A stretch of 64,000 nt of DNA from assembly GCF_017377395.1 (NCBI RefSeq), contig NZ_CP061800.1:5663633-5727632 (forward strand), read 5' to 3'. Source of the DNA: Desulfonema magnum (GTDB lineage: Bacteria; Desulfobacterota; Desulfobacteria; Desulfobacterales; 4be13). The stretch's first letter is position 1. Every line of letters begins with the position of its first letter. Made by a program: the position numbers and the translations under genes. Below, piece by piece: positions 24,780 through 33,800 of this stretch. The notes below the pieces were generated by a model. The model saw nothing but the letters and a program-made list of their open reading frames with translations. It made no database searches and had not been told where the DNA came from.

Positions 24780-25522
24780 TATTTGTAGCCGTAACTCCTT
24801 TTCACTGCATCAGCTTCAGGCGAATGAAGAAACGTTGCAAACTTATCCGCCATTTCTTTGTCGGCGGCTCGTCGGAGTACACACGCAGCCTGTGTCACCC
24901 CCTGAGCTTCTTTCACTTCCAGAAAGCAGCCTTTCCTGCCTTCATCAGTAAAGGCTGAGGAATATGCACAGAATCCTGCGTCCACGCTTTCGGTGGAAGC
25001 ATATTGAAAAACCTGCGCAATGGTCTGAGCAAAGACCAGCTTGGGCTGAAGCTTTTCCCACAATCCCATGTCTTTTAAAGCAATCATGCTTACCGTTCCG
25101 TAGGGAGCGGTTTCAATGTTGGCCATGGCGATTTTTTTCACGCACGGGTTTTGTGCCATTTCCTTCCAATCTTTTACCTGGCACAATTCCTTGTTTGCGC
25201 TCCATATAATAACCTGACCTTTTGCATAAACAAAAGGGTTTTCTGCTAATCCGTCTTTGTGCAGAAGAGCAGGACGCTTTTCATCTGCTGCGAGAAATAC
25301 GTCATAAGGTGCGCCCTTGATTATCTGGGCGTAAAGTCTGCCTGTTGAGGTGTAAGTCGGTTCAATATTGATATTTGTTTTTGCTTCATAAAGTCTGACA
25401 ATTTCCTCAAAAGGTTTCATGAAATTTGCCGCGACAGCCGCCATAATTTTTTCCTCGGCTTCCGCGGAAAGCGGACAGAGCAGAACCGTCAGCACCAAAA
25501 AAAATGTCACACATCGCTTCAT
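24779..25522 (-). CDS. modA: Molybdate-binding periplasmic protein
   Basis: A 247-residue solute-binding protein with a signal peptide (residues 1-22, ending AEA). AAVAANFMKPFEEI near the N-terminus and STGRLYAQIIKGAPYDVFLAAD supply the serine/main-chain anion site of the ModA family. MANIETAPYG and the late SVDAGFCAYS also match. Molybdate is the usual ligand; tungstate cannot be excluded. First gene of the modAB unit; a good ribosome site is not obvious beyond AAGGAGAAT upstream. Two palindromic elements fill the upstream region. Confidence 0.92.
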   Translation of the reverse strand: MKRCVTFFLVLTVLLCPLSAEAEEKIMAAVAANFMKPFEEIVRLYEAKTNINIEPTYTSTGRLYAQIIKGAPYDVFLAADEKRPALLHKDGLAENPFVYAKGQVIIWSANKELCQVKDWKEMAQNPCVKKIAMANIETAPYGTVSMIALKDMGLWEKLQPKLVFAQTIAQVFQYASTESVDAGFCAYSSAFTDEGRKGCFLEVKEAQGVTQAACVLRRAADKEMADKFATFLHSPEADAVKRSYGYK

Positions 25523-25571
25523 TCAAATTCTCCTTAATTCTTTTCAGATGGTTTAAACAGAAATAAGTACC

Positions 25572-25730
25572 TGATCACTCGATGTTCAAGTTTTTTTCTG
25601 TCATTCCTGCGAAAGCAGGAATCCGCTGCTTCCGGAAGCGCGGCCTCTGCCCAGAATGGATTCCTGCTTTCGCAGGAATGACAGGGTTTTTAGTCGAACC
25701 GGGTCAGAAAACTTGAACATCGAGTGATCA
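25572..25730. repeat. 159-bp palindromic element
   Basis: The outer arms TGATCACTCGATGTTCAAGT and ACTTGAACATCGAGTGATCA are perfect 20-bp inverses. Inner arms GTCATTCCTGCGAAAGCAGG and CCTGCTTTCGCAGGAATGAC also pair. The inner sequence is a widely dispersed bacterial repeat type. A decayed half copy lies at 60950-61055. Confidence 0.9.
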
Positions 25731-25737
25731 AAAGTTT

Positions 25738-25862
25738 TTTATACAGTTTTTTTTCTGAGCGGAGAAACCCGGCTTTTTCCTTTGTCGGAGAAGCATCATT
25801 CCGGAAAAAAAGCCGGGTTTCTTTCCCGGGCAGATATTAAAAACTTATGGTTAGGTACTTAG
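25738..25862. repeat. AAGCCGGGTTT element with conserved outer ends
   Basis: Core arms GGAGAAACCCGGCTTTTTCC and GGAAAAAAAGCCGGGTTTCT sit between outer sequences AAAAGTTTT and AAAACTTATGGTTAGGTACT. The same arrangement, inverted, is at 63268-63423. Confidence 0.85.
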
Positions 25863-25868
25863 TATCCC

Positions 25869-26405
25869 TTACTGAGATTCAATATTTTTTATAAAGCATT
25901 TTGCCTCTTTTTCGAGCCAGTTCAGCCATTCGTGCATCATGGTTATTCTGAAGTCCAGCACAAGTTTTTTATGGGGATGTTCTTCATTTTCCTGCATTTT
26001 TTCAAGCTTTTTCAAAAAATGTCTGAGGTTTTGAGACTGTGCATCTATCACGTCACAGCCTCCCTCAAGAGAGAGGTGATGAAAAAAGAAAAGCTTTACC
26101 ATGAATTCAATACGGGTGTCCCTCGGATGATCTGTGGGACTGCCGACCCAGTCGAGAAAGGCTTGTTTTCCGGCAGGTGTCAGAGAAAATATCCGCTTTG
26201 ACGGGCGGGTGTCCTGTCTCTTGAGACTGGAACATAAAAATCCTTTCTTTTCAAATCGTTTGAGTACAAGATAGAGTTGGCTTCTTCCCAGGTACCATGT
26301 GAATCCCAGGTGAGCTTTCATAAACTGAAGTATTTCATAAGCATGTCTGGGGCCGGTCATCAGCACACCCAGCAAAGCATAATTTACGGTCGGGCTGTCG
26401 TTCAT
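25869..26405 (-). CDS. PadR-family transcriptional regulator
   Basis: A 178-residue regulator. Residues 1-85 form the PadR winged helix (YALLGVLMTGPRHAYEILQFM, LGRSQLYLVLKRFEKKGFL, RIFSLTPAGKQAFLDWV). The C-terminal half is the helical Vir-like dimerisation domain with a coiled segment (NLRHFLKKLEKMQE). Such regulators respond to small molecules or stress and usually repress neighbouring genes. The next gene in its direction is modA, but two palindromic elements (345 bp) intervene, so a regulatory link is only possible. An imperfect dyad (AGTTGGTATAGTCTAACT) at about 26432-26449, upstream of the start, could be an operator. Confidence 0.85.
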   Translation of the reverse strand: MNDSPTVNYALLGVLMTGPRHAYEILQFMKAHLGFTWYLGRSQLYLVLKRFEKKGFLCSSLKRQDTRPSKRIFSLTPAGKQAFLDWVGSPTDHPRDTRIEFMVKLFFFHHLSLEGGCDVIDAQSQNLRHFLKKLEKMQENEEHPHKKLVLDFRITMMHEWLNWLEKEAKCFIKNIESQ

Positions 26406-26570
26406 TATAATTCCACTTTCAATTAATTTGAGTTGGTATAGTCTAACTTGGAATATATAGTCAAGAGAAATTTAAAATTTTGAAAATTATGTGTCCTCAG
26501 CATATGGAAAATGCCTCGGTTCTGGTTTTTCATTGACATTGGTTATTTTAATATGTTTAAAAGCCATTTA

Positions 26571-26844
26571 TGATTTGCGATTTGTGATTTGTGATTTGTG
26601 ATTTGCGATTTGTGATTTGTGATTTGCGATTTGCGATTTGCGATTTGCGATTTGCGATTTGTGATTTGCGATTTGTGATTTGCGATTTGTGATTTGTGAT
26701 TTGCGATTTGCGATTTGTGATTTGCGATTTGTGATTTGTGATTTGCGATTTGTGATTTGTGATTTGCGATTTGCGATTTGTGATTTGCGATTTGTGATTT
26801 GTGATTTGTGATTTGCGATTTGCGATTTGCGATTTGCGATTTGC
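26571..26844. repeat. 39-unit heptamer array (GATTTGC/GATTTGT)
   Basis: 274 bp made almost wholly of GATTTGC and GATTTGT in irregular order, so only one position varies. Reading frames through it (e.g. an apparent 99-codon ORF on the minus strand) are artefacts of the 21-bp periodicity. It lies upstream of the PadR gene and ahead of gpmI. Confidence 0.95.
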
Positions 26845-26884
26845 TCCGACTTTCATGCTTTGTTATGATCGCCGCTATACTATA

Positions 26885-27002
26885 TAAGGGAACTCGAAAT
26901 AAATAAATATACCCGATAAAAAAATGTGCGGTGGGTTCCGCTTCGCTCCACCCACCCTACATTTCTACATTTCCGGGTATTTTATTTTTTGGGAAATCCC
27001 TA
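26885..27002. repeat. MITE-like palindromic element, copy 2
   Basis: Outer parts are the inverse of those at 2668-2776, while the core (GTGCGGTGGGTTCCGCTTCG...CACCCACCCTAC, 26926-26962) keeps the same orientation. So core and flanks are flipped relative to each other between the copies. Confidence 0.8.
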
Positions 27003-27065
27003 ATTAAAAATTAATTCCGTACGCGGGATGTTCAGCAAGAGCCGGATAATTGGCTGTGTTCCATG

Positions 27066-27099
27066 AAAAACTAAGTTTTTTTAAACTTAGTTTTTTTTT
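27066..27099. terminator. Hairpin upstream of gpmI
   Basis: AAAAACTAAGTTT pairs with AAACTTAGTTTTT and is followed by a T run. It is the same sequence type as the argD terminator at 14293. No gene on the plus strand ends here, so it may be a mobile hairpin rather than a working terminator. Confidence 0.5.
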
Positions 27100-27183
27100 C
27101 GTTTTCACAAAAAATGTGTAAAAACTTTTATCTGAGTCCTTGTCGCTGAAAATAAGAAGAAGATTTTAAAACGGAGATATCAT

Positions 27184-28737
27184 ATGAATAATGGTAAAAA
27201 GCCCTGTCTGCTGATGATTTTGGACGGGTGGGGAATCAGCCCCACGCATGAAGGAAATGCGGTTTTCCTGTCCGGAACTCCTTTTCTTAACAAACTCAAA
27301 GAAGAATATCCGAATACTCAGTTGTTATGTTCCGGTGAAGCTGTGGGACTTCCTCCGGGCATCATGGGAAATTCCGAAGTGGGACATCTGAATATCGGAG
27401 CGGGCAGGATTGTGTATCAGGACCTTCTGAGGATTGACATGGCAATCCGGGATAAGACATTTTTTCAGAATGACGTACTGAATTCCGTCATGTCAAAAGT
27501 TCACGCCAATGATGCCGGGCTTCACCTCATGGGACTTGTTTCGGACGGAGGAGTTCACAGTCAGCTTACCCATCTGTTTGCTTTATTGGACATGGCCCGC
27601 CAAAAAGGGCTGACTCGTGTATATGTTCATGTCATACTTGACGGCCGGGACACACCGCCGGACAGCGGCGTCCGTTATGTAAAACAGTTACAGGAACATA
27701 TCAGCGCAAACAATTTCGGCAAGATTGCGAGCATCTGCGGACGCTTTTACGCAATGGACCGGGATACCCGGTGGGAACGGGTAGAAAAGGCGTTTCGCCT
27801 TTACACAGAGGGAGAGGGAATCCGGGAAAAGGATCCTGTGGAAGCTGTGAAGAATGCTTATGACCGGGGAGAAACAGATGAATTTGTCAAACCTGTTGTA
27901 ATGGATACACACGAAGATAAAACACCTCTCGGAACGGTTCAGGACGGCGACGGAATTATCTTCTTTAATTTTCGTGCGGATCGTGCCAGAGAGATTACCC
28001 GTGCCCTCACTGCCCCGGAATTTGAATTCTTTAAGCGAGACAGTTTGCCAAATCTCTGCGAGTATGTCTGTATGACGCTGTATGATGAAAATCTTCCTCT
28101 TCCTTTGGCCTTTCCGCCGGTTCGTCCGAAGAAAATTCTTGGCGAGGTGGTCAGCGAACAGGGATTACGCCAGCTCCGAATTGCAGAAACAGAAAAATAT
28201 GCGCATGTCACTTATTTTTTCAATGGCGGCGAGGAAAAACCGTTTCCTCTTGAAGACCGATGTCTTGTTCCCTCCCCCCGTGAAGTTGCAACGTATGATC
28301 TGAAGCCGGAAATGAGCGCGCCTGAAGTGACCAAAGAGGTGATCTCACGCTTACAATCGCAACAGTATGATCTGATAATACTCAACTTTGCCAACATGGA
28401 CATGGTGGGGCATACAGGCGTGCTTGACGCGGCAATTCATGCGTGCAAAACTGTTGACGCGTGTGTTGAAGAAATTGTTTCACAAGTAAGGTCACAACGC
28501 GGTGTCACGCTGATCACCGCTGATCATGGAAATTCGGAAAAGATGACCGATGATAACGGAAATATACACACAGCCCACACGGTCAATCCGGTTCCTTTTA
28601 TCCTCGCAGATGACGCTCGCAAAGGGGTTTGTTTAAGAGCGGACGGCATTTTGGGAGATATTGCGCCGACAATTCTTGAGCTTCTGGGGATTGACAAGCC
28701 GGAACTGATGACAGGAACCTCTCTGATTAAAAGTTGA
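27184..28737 (+). CDS. gpmI: 2,3-bisphosphoglycerate-independent phosphoglycerate mutase
   Basis: It interconverts 3- and 2-phosphoglycerate in glycolysis and gluconeogenesis, using two Mn ions and a phosphoserine. The start LMILDGWGISP holds Asp14, MGNSEVGHLNIGAGR holds the nucleophile Ser64, and HVILDGRDTPP, FFNFRADRARE, NFANMDMVGHTG and ITADHGNSEKM supply the remaining metal and substrate ligands. 517 aa is normal. ACGGAGAT precedes the ATG at good spacing. It is a single-gene unit followed by palindromes. Confidence 0.97.
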   Translation: MNNGKKPCLLMILDGWGISPTHEGNAVFLSGTPFLNKLKEEYPNTQLLCSGEAVGLPPGIMGNSEVGHLNIGAGRIVYQDLLRIDMAIRDKTFFQNDVLNSVMSKVHANDAGLHLMGLVSDGGVHSQLTHLFALLDMARQKGLTRVYVHVILDGRDTPPDSGVRYVKQLQEHISANNFGKIASICGRFYAMDRDTRWERVEKAFRLYTEGEGIREKDPVEAVKNAYDRGETDEFVKPVVMDTHEDKTPLGTVQDGDGIIFFNFRADRAREITRALTAPEFEFFKRDSLPNLCEYVCMTLYDENLPLPLAFPPVRPKKILGEVVSEQGLRQLRIAETEKYAHVTYFFNGGEEKPFPLEDRCLVPSPREVATYDLKPEMSAPEVTKEVISRLQSQQYDLIILNFANMDMVGHTGVLDAAIHACKTVDACVEEIVSQVRSQRGVTLITADHGNSEKMTDDNGNIHTAHTVNPVPFILADDARKGVCLRADGILGDIAPTILELLGIDKPELMTGTSLIKS

Positions 28738-28750
28738 AAACTCGCTATCA

Positions 28751-28785
28751 GAGACTTCCGAGGTTTCCGAAACCTCGGAGGTCTC
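28751..28785. terminator. Palindrome after gpmI
   Basis: GAGACTTCCGAGGTTT pairs with AAACCTCGGAGGTCTC (one mismatch) around three bases. There is no T run, so it may be a repeat element; it resembles 6784-6821. Confidence 0.55.
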
Positions 28786-28841
28786 ATGTCCGAAGAAAAG
28801 TTATGGTCAGGTACTTAGGCGATTTCCAAAAATGAATATAC

Positions 28842-28900
28842 CAGTTCGTAGTTCCGCCTTTAGGCGGTGTGACACCGCCTAAAGGCGGAACTACGAACTG
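28842..28900. repeat. Perfect 59-bp palindrome at the rtcA 3' end
   Basis: A 29-bp arm starting CAGTTCGTAGTTCCGCC is followed by one base and its exact complement ending GGCGGAACTACGAACTG. It covers the rtcA stop and the last dozen codons. A decayed relative is at 61247-61330. Confidence 0.9.
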
Positions 28901-29996
28901 AAAAAGCCGGTATGTTCTTTTCCGGAACTCGCCTTAAATTCACAATATTGTCATCTGCTGAGAACGTTACCGGAAGAAATTTTTCTATCACATAGATATT
29001 CGTCCGGCAATGAGGGGTTATTTCAGATGCTTTGTATCGGGCTGAGGGAAGGAACACTGCCAGAGGAAGAAGCTGATCGGCCAGATATTTATCCACGGCA
29101 GCGCCGCTCTCTATTTGTTTCATAAGCCTGAGCGCTGCTTCTTCTCCCACCTTTTCAGCTCTTTTCCCGCGTTCCCCCAGACTGTCTCCTCCCAGAAGAA
29201 CCGGCCATGAGGCTTCTGAGAACACGGCCCGGAGGGTTATTCCTGACCCCGGACACCGGCTCTGGCTGTACTCGGTTTTTATGGATACGGGGCATTGCAG
29301 CTTTTCAAGGACTTTCCGGGCCTGCCGGGCCTGTCTTTCCGGAACACCTTTGAGTTTCTCGGACGCATGGGAAACCCCTTCGATGGCCTTTAACTCACCT
29401 TGACAGCAAAGATTCATCTCCGGTAACTGGCTTCTCACTTCATTAAGATGTTCTGAAAAATTTTCATAACTCGTGAGGCTGAATTTTGGCTTGAGCGTCA
29501 CTTTTATTTCTCCGCCTCCTTTCGGATAATAGCCTCTTCTTATAAGCTCTGATTCGACCCCGGCAAAAGGTTCAATATATTTCAGGAGAATATTTCTGAA
29601 ATAGTCGTATGGCTGGCTCCATCTGACATCAGTTCCTCCTTTCAGGCTAATGACGATGTTTTTTCCTCCGAAAACGGCCGGTATCAGCAAGGACTGCATC
29701 AGCAGCGTGACCGACCCTGCTGTGCCAATATCAACGGACAGGTTGGCGGATTCTGTTTTTTTAGGGGTGAACACCAATGCCTGGGAATCCGGAGCATCTC
29801 CTGACACCTCTGCATTACATAGCTGCCGAACCGCTCTCACCGCGTTAAGATGCTGGGGACGAAGTCCTGGTTTGGAACGTCCCTTCCGAATTCCGCTTAT
29901 GGTGAAAGCCTTTCCTGTCAGCGCACTCAGTGCAAGACTCGTGCGAATTATCTGACCCCCTCCTTCAAGAAATGAACCATCTATTTTTATCATCAC
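28860..29996 (-). CDS. rtcA: RNA 3'-terminal phosphate cyclase
   Basis: It converts RNA 3'-phosphate ends to 2',3'-cyclic phosphates using ATP. The family start IDGSFLEGGGQIIRTSLALS is intact, and GLRPQHLNAV, the RRGYYPKGGGEI loop, CPGSG.TL and the catalytic histidine in ITPHCRTNIYVIEKFL follow. The total length of 378 aa exceeds the usual ~340. The extra end (SVRSSAFRRCHTA) is encoded by the 59-bp palindrome, so the native C-terminus has been replaced or extended. No rtcB or rtcR lies next to it. Confidence 0.93.
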   Translation of the reverse strand: MMIKIDGSFLEGGGQIIRTSLALSALTGKAFTISGIRKGRSKPGLRPQHLNAVRAVRQLCNAEVSGDAPDSQALVFTPKKTESANLSVDIGTAGSVTLLMQSLLIPAVFGGKNIVISLKGGTDVRWSQPYDYFRNILLKYIEPFAGVESELIRRGYYPKGGGEIKVTLKPKFSLTSYENFSEHLNEVRSQLPEMNLCCQGELKAIEGVSHASEKLKGVPERQARQARKVLEKLQCPVSIKTEYSQSRCPGSGITLRAVFSEASWPVLLGGDSLGERGKRAEKVGEEAALRLMKQIESGAAVDKYLADQLLPLAVFLPSARYKASEITPHCRTNIYVIEKFLPVTFSADDNIVNLRRVPEKNIPAFSVRSSAFRRCHTA

Positions 29997-30065
29997 TCAC
30001 CTCTCCCAACAGCTTGCAAAGCGCAGAGAACCGAATTAAGACTATAGGCTTTAAGAAAAAGGTTG

Positions 30066-30152
30066 TCCGGAGTGCCAAACTTGCAGTTTGGCAGAAGTGT
30101 CCGGTTTCCGGGCATCAGAAATATTGCCAGACTGCAAGTCCGGCACTCCGGA
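30066..30152. repeat. Palindromic element (TCCGGAGTGCCAAACTTGCA)
   Basis: The arms TCCGGAGTGCCAAACTTGCA... and ...TGCAAGTCCGGCACTCCGGA are inverses with three mismatches. A relative is at 58048-58129. It lies upstream of rtcA. Confidence 0.85.
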
Positions 30153-30754
30153 GTGACAGATGTTTTCTTAAAATCTATGTTTAACAACATGATATCATAC
30201 CTTTTTTACTGCTTTTTAATGTCACAGGGATTACAATTTCAATTTCAGATATTAATGTTTGAAAATTTGTTTTGCAAGAAAATTCTGTTTGTTGGTCTCC
30301 CTAAGATCAGCAGTATTGTCGCCAGAAGGAGGGAAGATCGTTTATCTGTTGAAATTCAATCGCCCGCGCACTATTGGAATGAATATTTCACAGGAACATA
30401 AGACTGAGACAGACTGCTCATTAATCCTGATTCAATCTTTATAAAAAATCTCTACAGATTCGGATAACCGAATCAAAGGTCAAAACAGTAAATGCTCTGA
30501 TTTTTCGATCTGCTGTATAGATTCTCCTAAATGTCATTTTTGCGGAGATCAGAACCCGTAGCGTGAAAAAACAGTTTCTGACGTTAGCAAGCGCAACTGA
30601 TAACTATCTGTATGAAAAGTAAATTTTCTTAGTTATTTTTAGGGAATTTTTCTGATAAAATAAGGAGATTCCTGATATACAATGCCTTTTTATTTAGATA
30701 AAATTATTATAATAATATTCTAAAACTGAACATCAATTTTAATTTAAATCAATA
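30153..30754. other. Intergenic region without recognised content
   Basis: About 600 bp, AT-rich, with only short ORFs that have no gene-like features. It should contain the promoter of the activase gene further on. Confidence 0.4.
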
Positions 30755-30881
30755 AATTTCAAGTTTCAAGTTTCGAGTTTCGAGTTTCGAGTTTCAAGTT
30801 TCGAGTTTCGAGTTTCGAGTTTCGAGTTTCAAGTTTCGAGTTTCAAGTTTCAAGTTTCAAGTTTCAAGTTTCAAGTTTCAA
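30755..30881. repeat. Heptamer tandem repeat (GTTTCAA/GTTTCGA)
   Basis: About 18 units of GTTTCAA and GTTTCGA end just before the ribosome site (GAGGTGG) of the activase gene at 30898. Confidence 0.9.
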
Positions 30882-30897
30882 AAATTGAGGTGGGCAG

Positions 30898-33800
30898 ATG
30901 AGACTCAGATCAAATATTCTTGGAATAGATATTGGTTCTGTCTCCATTTCAGTTGCAGAAATTAATCCCCGGAGAGAAATCGTCAGAACCGCGTATCAGT
31001 TCCATCACGGAAACATCACGGAAAATCTCAGGTGCGTCCTGAATAATTTCAGTGTGTCAGAAATTTGCGGGATTGCTTCCACATCCTCAACACCCTCAGT
31101 TATTTTCGTCAATAAACAATATGACAACCGGATTTCAATTATTGCCGCGGCTCGTCATTTTCATGACAGGGTCGGCGCTGTTCTGGTGGTCGGCGGTGAG
31201 AAATTCGGCCTTATCAGCTTTGATGAGGATGGAAATTATCTTAATTTCAAGGCAAACACATCCTGTGCCGCGGGCACGGGCAGTTTTCTTGATCAGCAGG
31301 CAAAACGGCTGAATATCGGGGGCATAGAAGAATTAAGCGAAATTGCGTTCCGAAACAAAGGCCCCATACCGAAAATTGCCTCCCGATGTGCGGTATTTGC
31401 CAAAACAGACCTGGTTCACGCGCAACAGGAAGGATACACATTGGCGGCCATTTGCGACGGTCTGTGCCATGGTCTCGCGAAAAACATTGCAGATACGTTG
31501 TTTGCCGGTGAAAAACTGAACGCACCTGTCATATTCACAGGCGGCGTGTCAAAGAACAGGGCAGTGGTTCGGCATATACAGGCCATTATCGGCAAAGAAG
31601 TTATCCTGGATAAAATCGCTGCTTACGGCGCTGTTGGCGCGGCCTTTAACCTTCTTGACGAAATCCATTTGCAAAAGCCGTTGCAAATAACCTCGGGAGA
31701 TGAGATTCTCATTCACAAGGCTGTTGAAAAAAAGTATTTTTATGACCCTCTTGAATTGAAATACGCTGATTATCCTGAGTTTCACAGCGTTGAAACATAT
31801 GAATATACAGCATATGATTCAGCGGATTCCGATCCTGTGGAGGTTGATATTTATGAAGTTCTGAAATCTTCCCATAAGTATGAGGTCTGTATGGGAATTG
31901 ATATCGGATCCACAAGCACCAAAGCAATTCTTGTAAACAAAGATCATGCGGTTCTGGCAGGTTTCTATACCCGAACTGCGGGAAGACCGGTGAACGCGCT
32001 TCAGAAGCTCTTCGCTGCGTTTGAGGATATGGTGCAAAGAAAGGGAATAAATTTACAGATTATCGGAAGCGGAACCACCGGGTCCGGCAGGAAATTCATC
32101 GGAAAACTGATTGGCGCGGACATTGTGACTGATGAAATCACTGCCCATGCCCGTGCCGCGTGCGAACTCAATCCTGATGTGGATACCATCATTGAGATCG
32201 GGGGACAGGACTCGAAATTTACCACCTTGAAAAACGGCAGGGTCACATTCTCCGTCATGAACACAGTCTGCGCAGCGGGTACCGGGAGCTTTATCGAGGA
32301 ACAGGCGCAAAAACTGGGCTGTCCCTTATCTGAGTATTCCGCCAGAGCAGTGCGCCGGAGATCGCCCATTGCCAGTGACAGATGCACCGTGTTTATGGAA
32401 AGAGACATGAATCATTACCTCAGCGAAGGCTATGCTGTGAATGAGGTGCTTGCGTCTGTTCTCCACTCCGTAAGGGAAAATTATCTCACCAAAGTTGCTG
32501 TTGAGAGCAGCATCGGAGAAACCATATTTTTCCAGGGAGCAACGGCAAAGAACAAGGCCCTTGTGGCCGCGTTTGAACAGAAGCTTCAAAAACCCATATA
32601 TGTGTCTGAATACTGCCATCTGACCGGCGCGCTCGGTGTCGCGCTCACGCTTTTGGATCAGGGGATTTCAGACACGAAGTTCAGGGGAACAGGTCTCTGG
32701 AAGCAACATATTCCCATACAATCCGAAGTCTGCCAGCTCTGCACCAACCATTGCAAAATAACCCTCGCGGATGTTGGCAAAGAGAGAATTGCTTACGGAT
32801 TTCTCTGCGGACGGGATTATGACACTCAGAAATATGTGAATAATAATCTCTCCGGTTTTGATCTGCTCAGGGAAAGAAGAAAAGTCTTTTCATTTAAACG
32901 TCGGAAAGACTATCAGGAAGGCGTCACCATTGGTATTCCCGCGGGGCTTCATCTGCTTGAGGACCTGCCGTTCTGGAAAAAATTTTTTGATAAGCTCTCC
33001 GTCAGAACCATTACCAGCGAGCAATACAATGACGCGATAAAAGAGGGAAAGCAGATTGCCAATGCTGAATTCTGCGCGCCAATGGCTGCCCTGCATGCTC
33101 ATGTAAAGTATCTTACGGAGAGATCAGATTACATTTTTTTGCCGGTCAGTATTGAAAAAAAATCCGGGGAAAAGGGGGTCAGGCGCCAGTATTGTTATTA
33201 TACGCAGTTTTCATCTGCGCTTGTTTCCGCTGTGGCTCAGAACAGCGGATCCCCCAAATTTTCACAAAAGAACCGGGTTCTCATGCCGCTTGTGCATTAT
33301 CTGTACAACAGCTTTCATACCAAAGTGCAGTTATACAACATGCTGAAATCTGTTTCAGCGCTTGGCATCAGCTTCTTTGATGTGTCAGCAGCATATGACA
33401 CGGCCCTTGAATTCAGGGATTCATGTCTGCAAACACTGAAGAATACATACAAAAGAGAATCTCGGAAAACCAGTGATTTGCATGTGGTTTTGCTGGGGAG
33501 GCCCTACACGATTCTCTCCCGTTCCATGAACAAAGGAATTCCGGATATTTTTGCATCTCTCGGCGTAAAAGCCTTTTTTCAGGATATGCTGTCTTACGAA
33601 AAAGAAGACATCAAATCTCTTGAACCACTTCTGAACGAGCTGCACTGGCACTATGCCTCGAAGATTCTGGAGGCAGCCGAGGTGGTTGCACAGTCTGAAA
33701 CCGCTTACCCGGTGTTTGTAACGTCGTTCAGATGTTCGCCAGATGCGTTTGTGCTTGAGTATTTCAAAAAGCTTATGGGGGATCATGAAAAGCCATATCT

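Noticed and set aside
26571..26844. A CRISPR-like repeat array
   Set aside because: The repeats are contiguous 7-mers with no unique spacers and no cas genes nearby.
26557..26856. A 99-codon ORF on the minus strand rich in SQITNRK
   Set aside because: It is only the translation of the GATTTGY heptamer array; seven-base units give a seven-residue period in any open frame.
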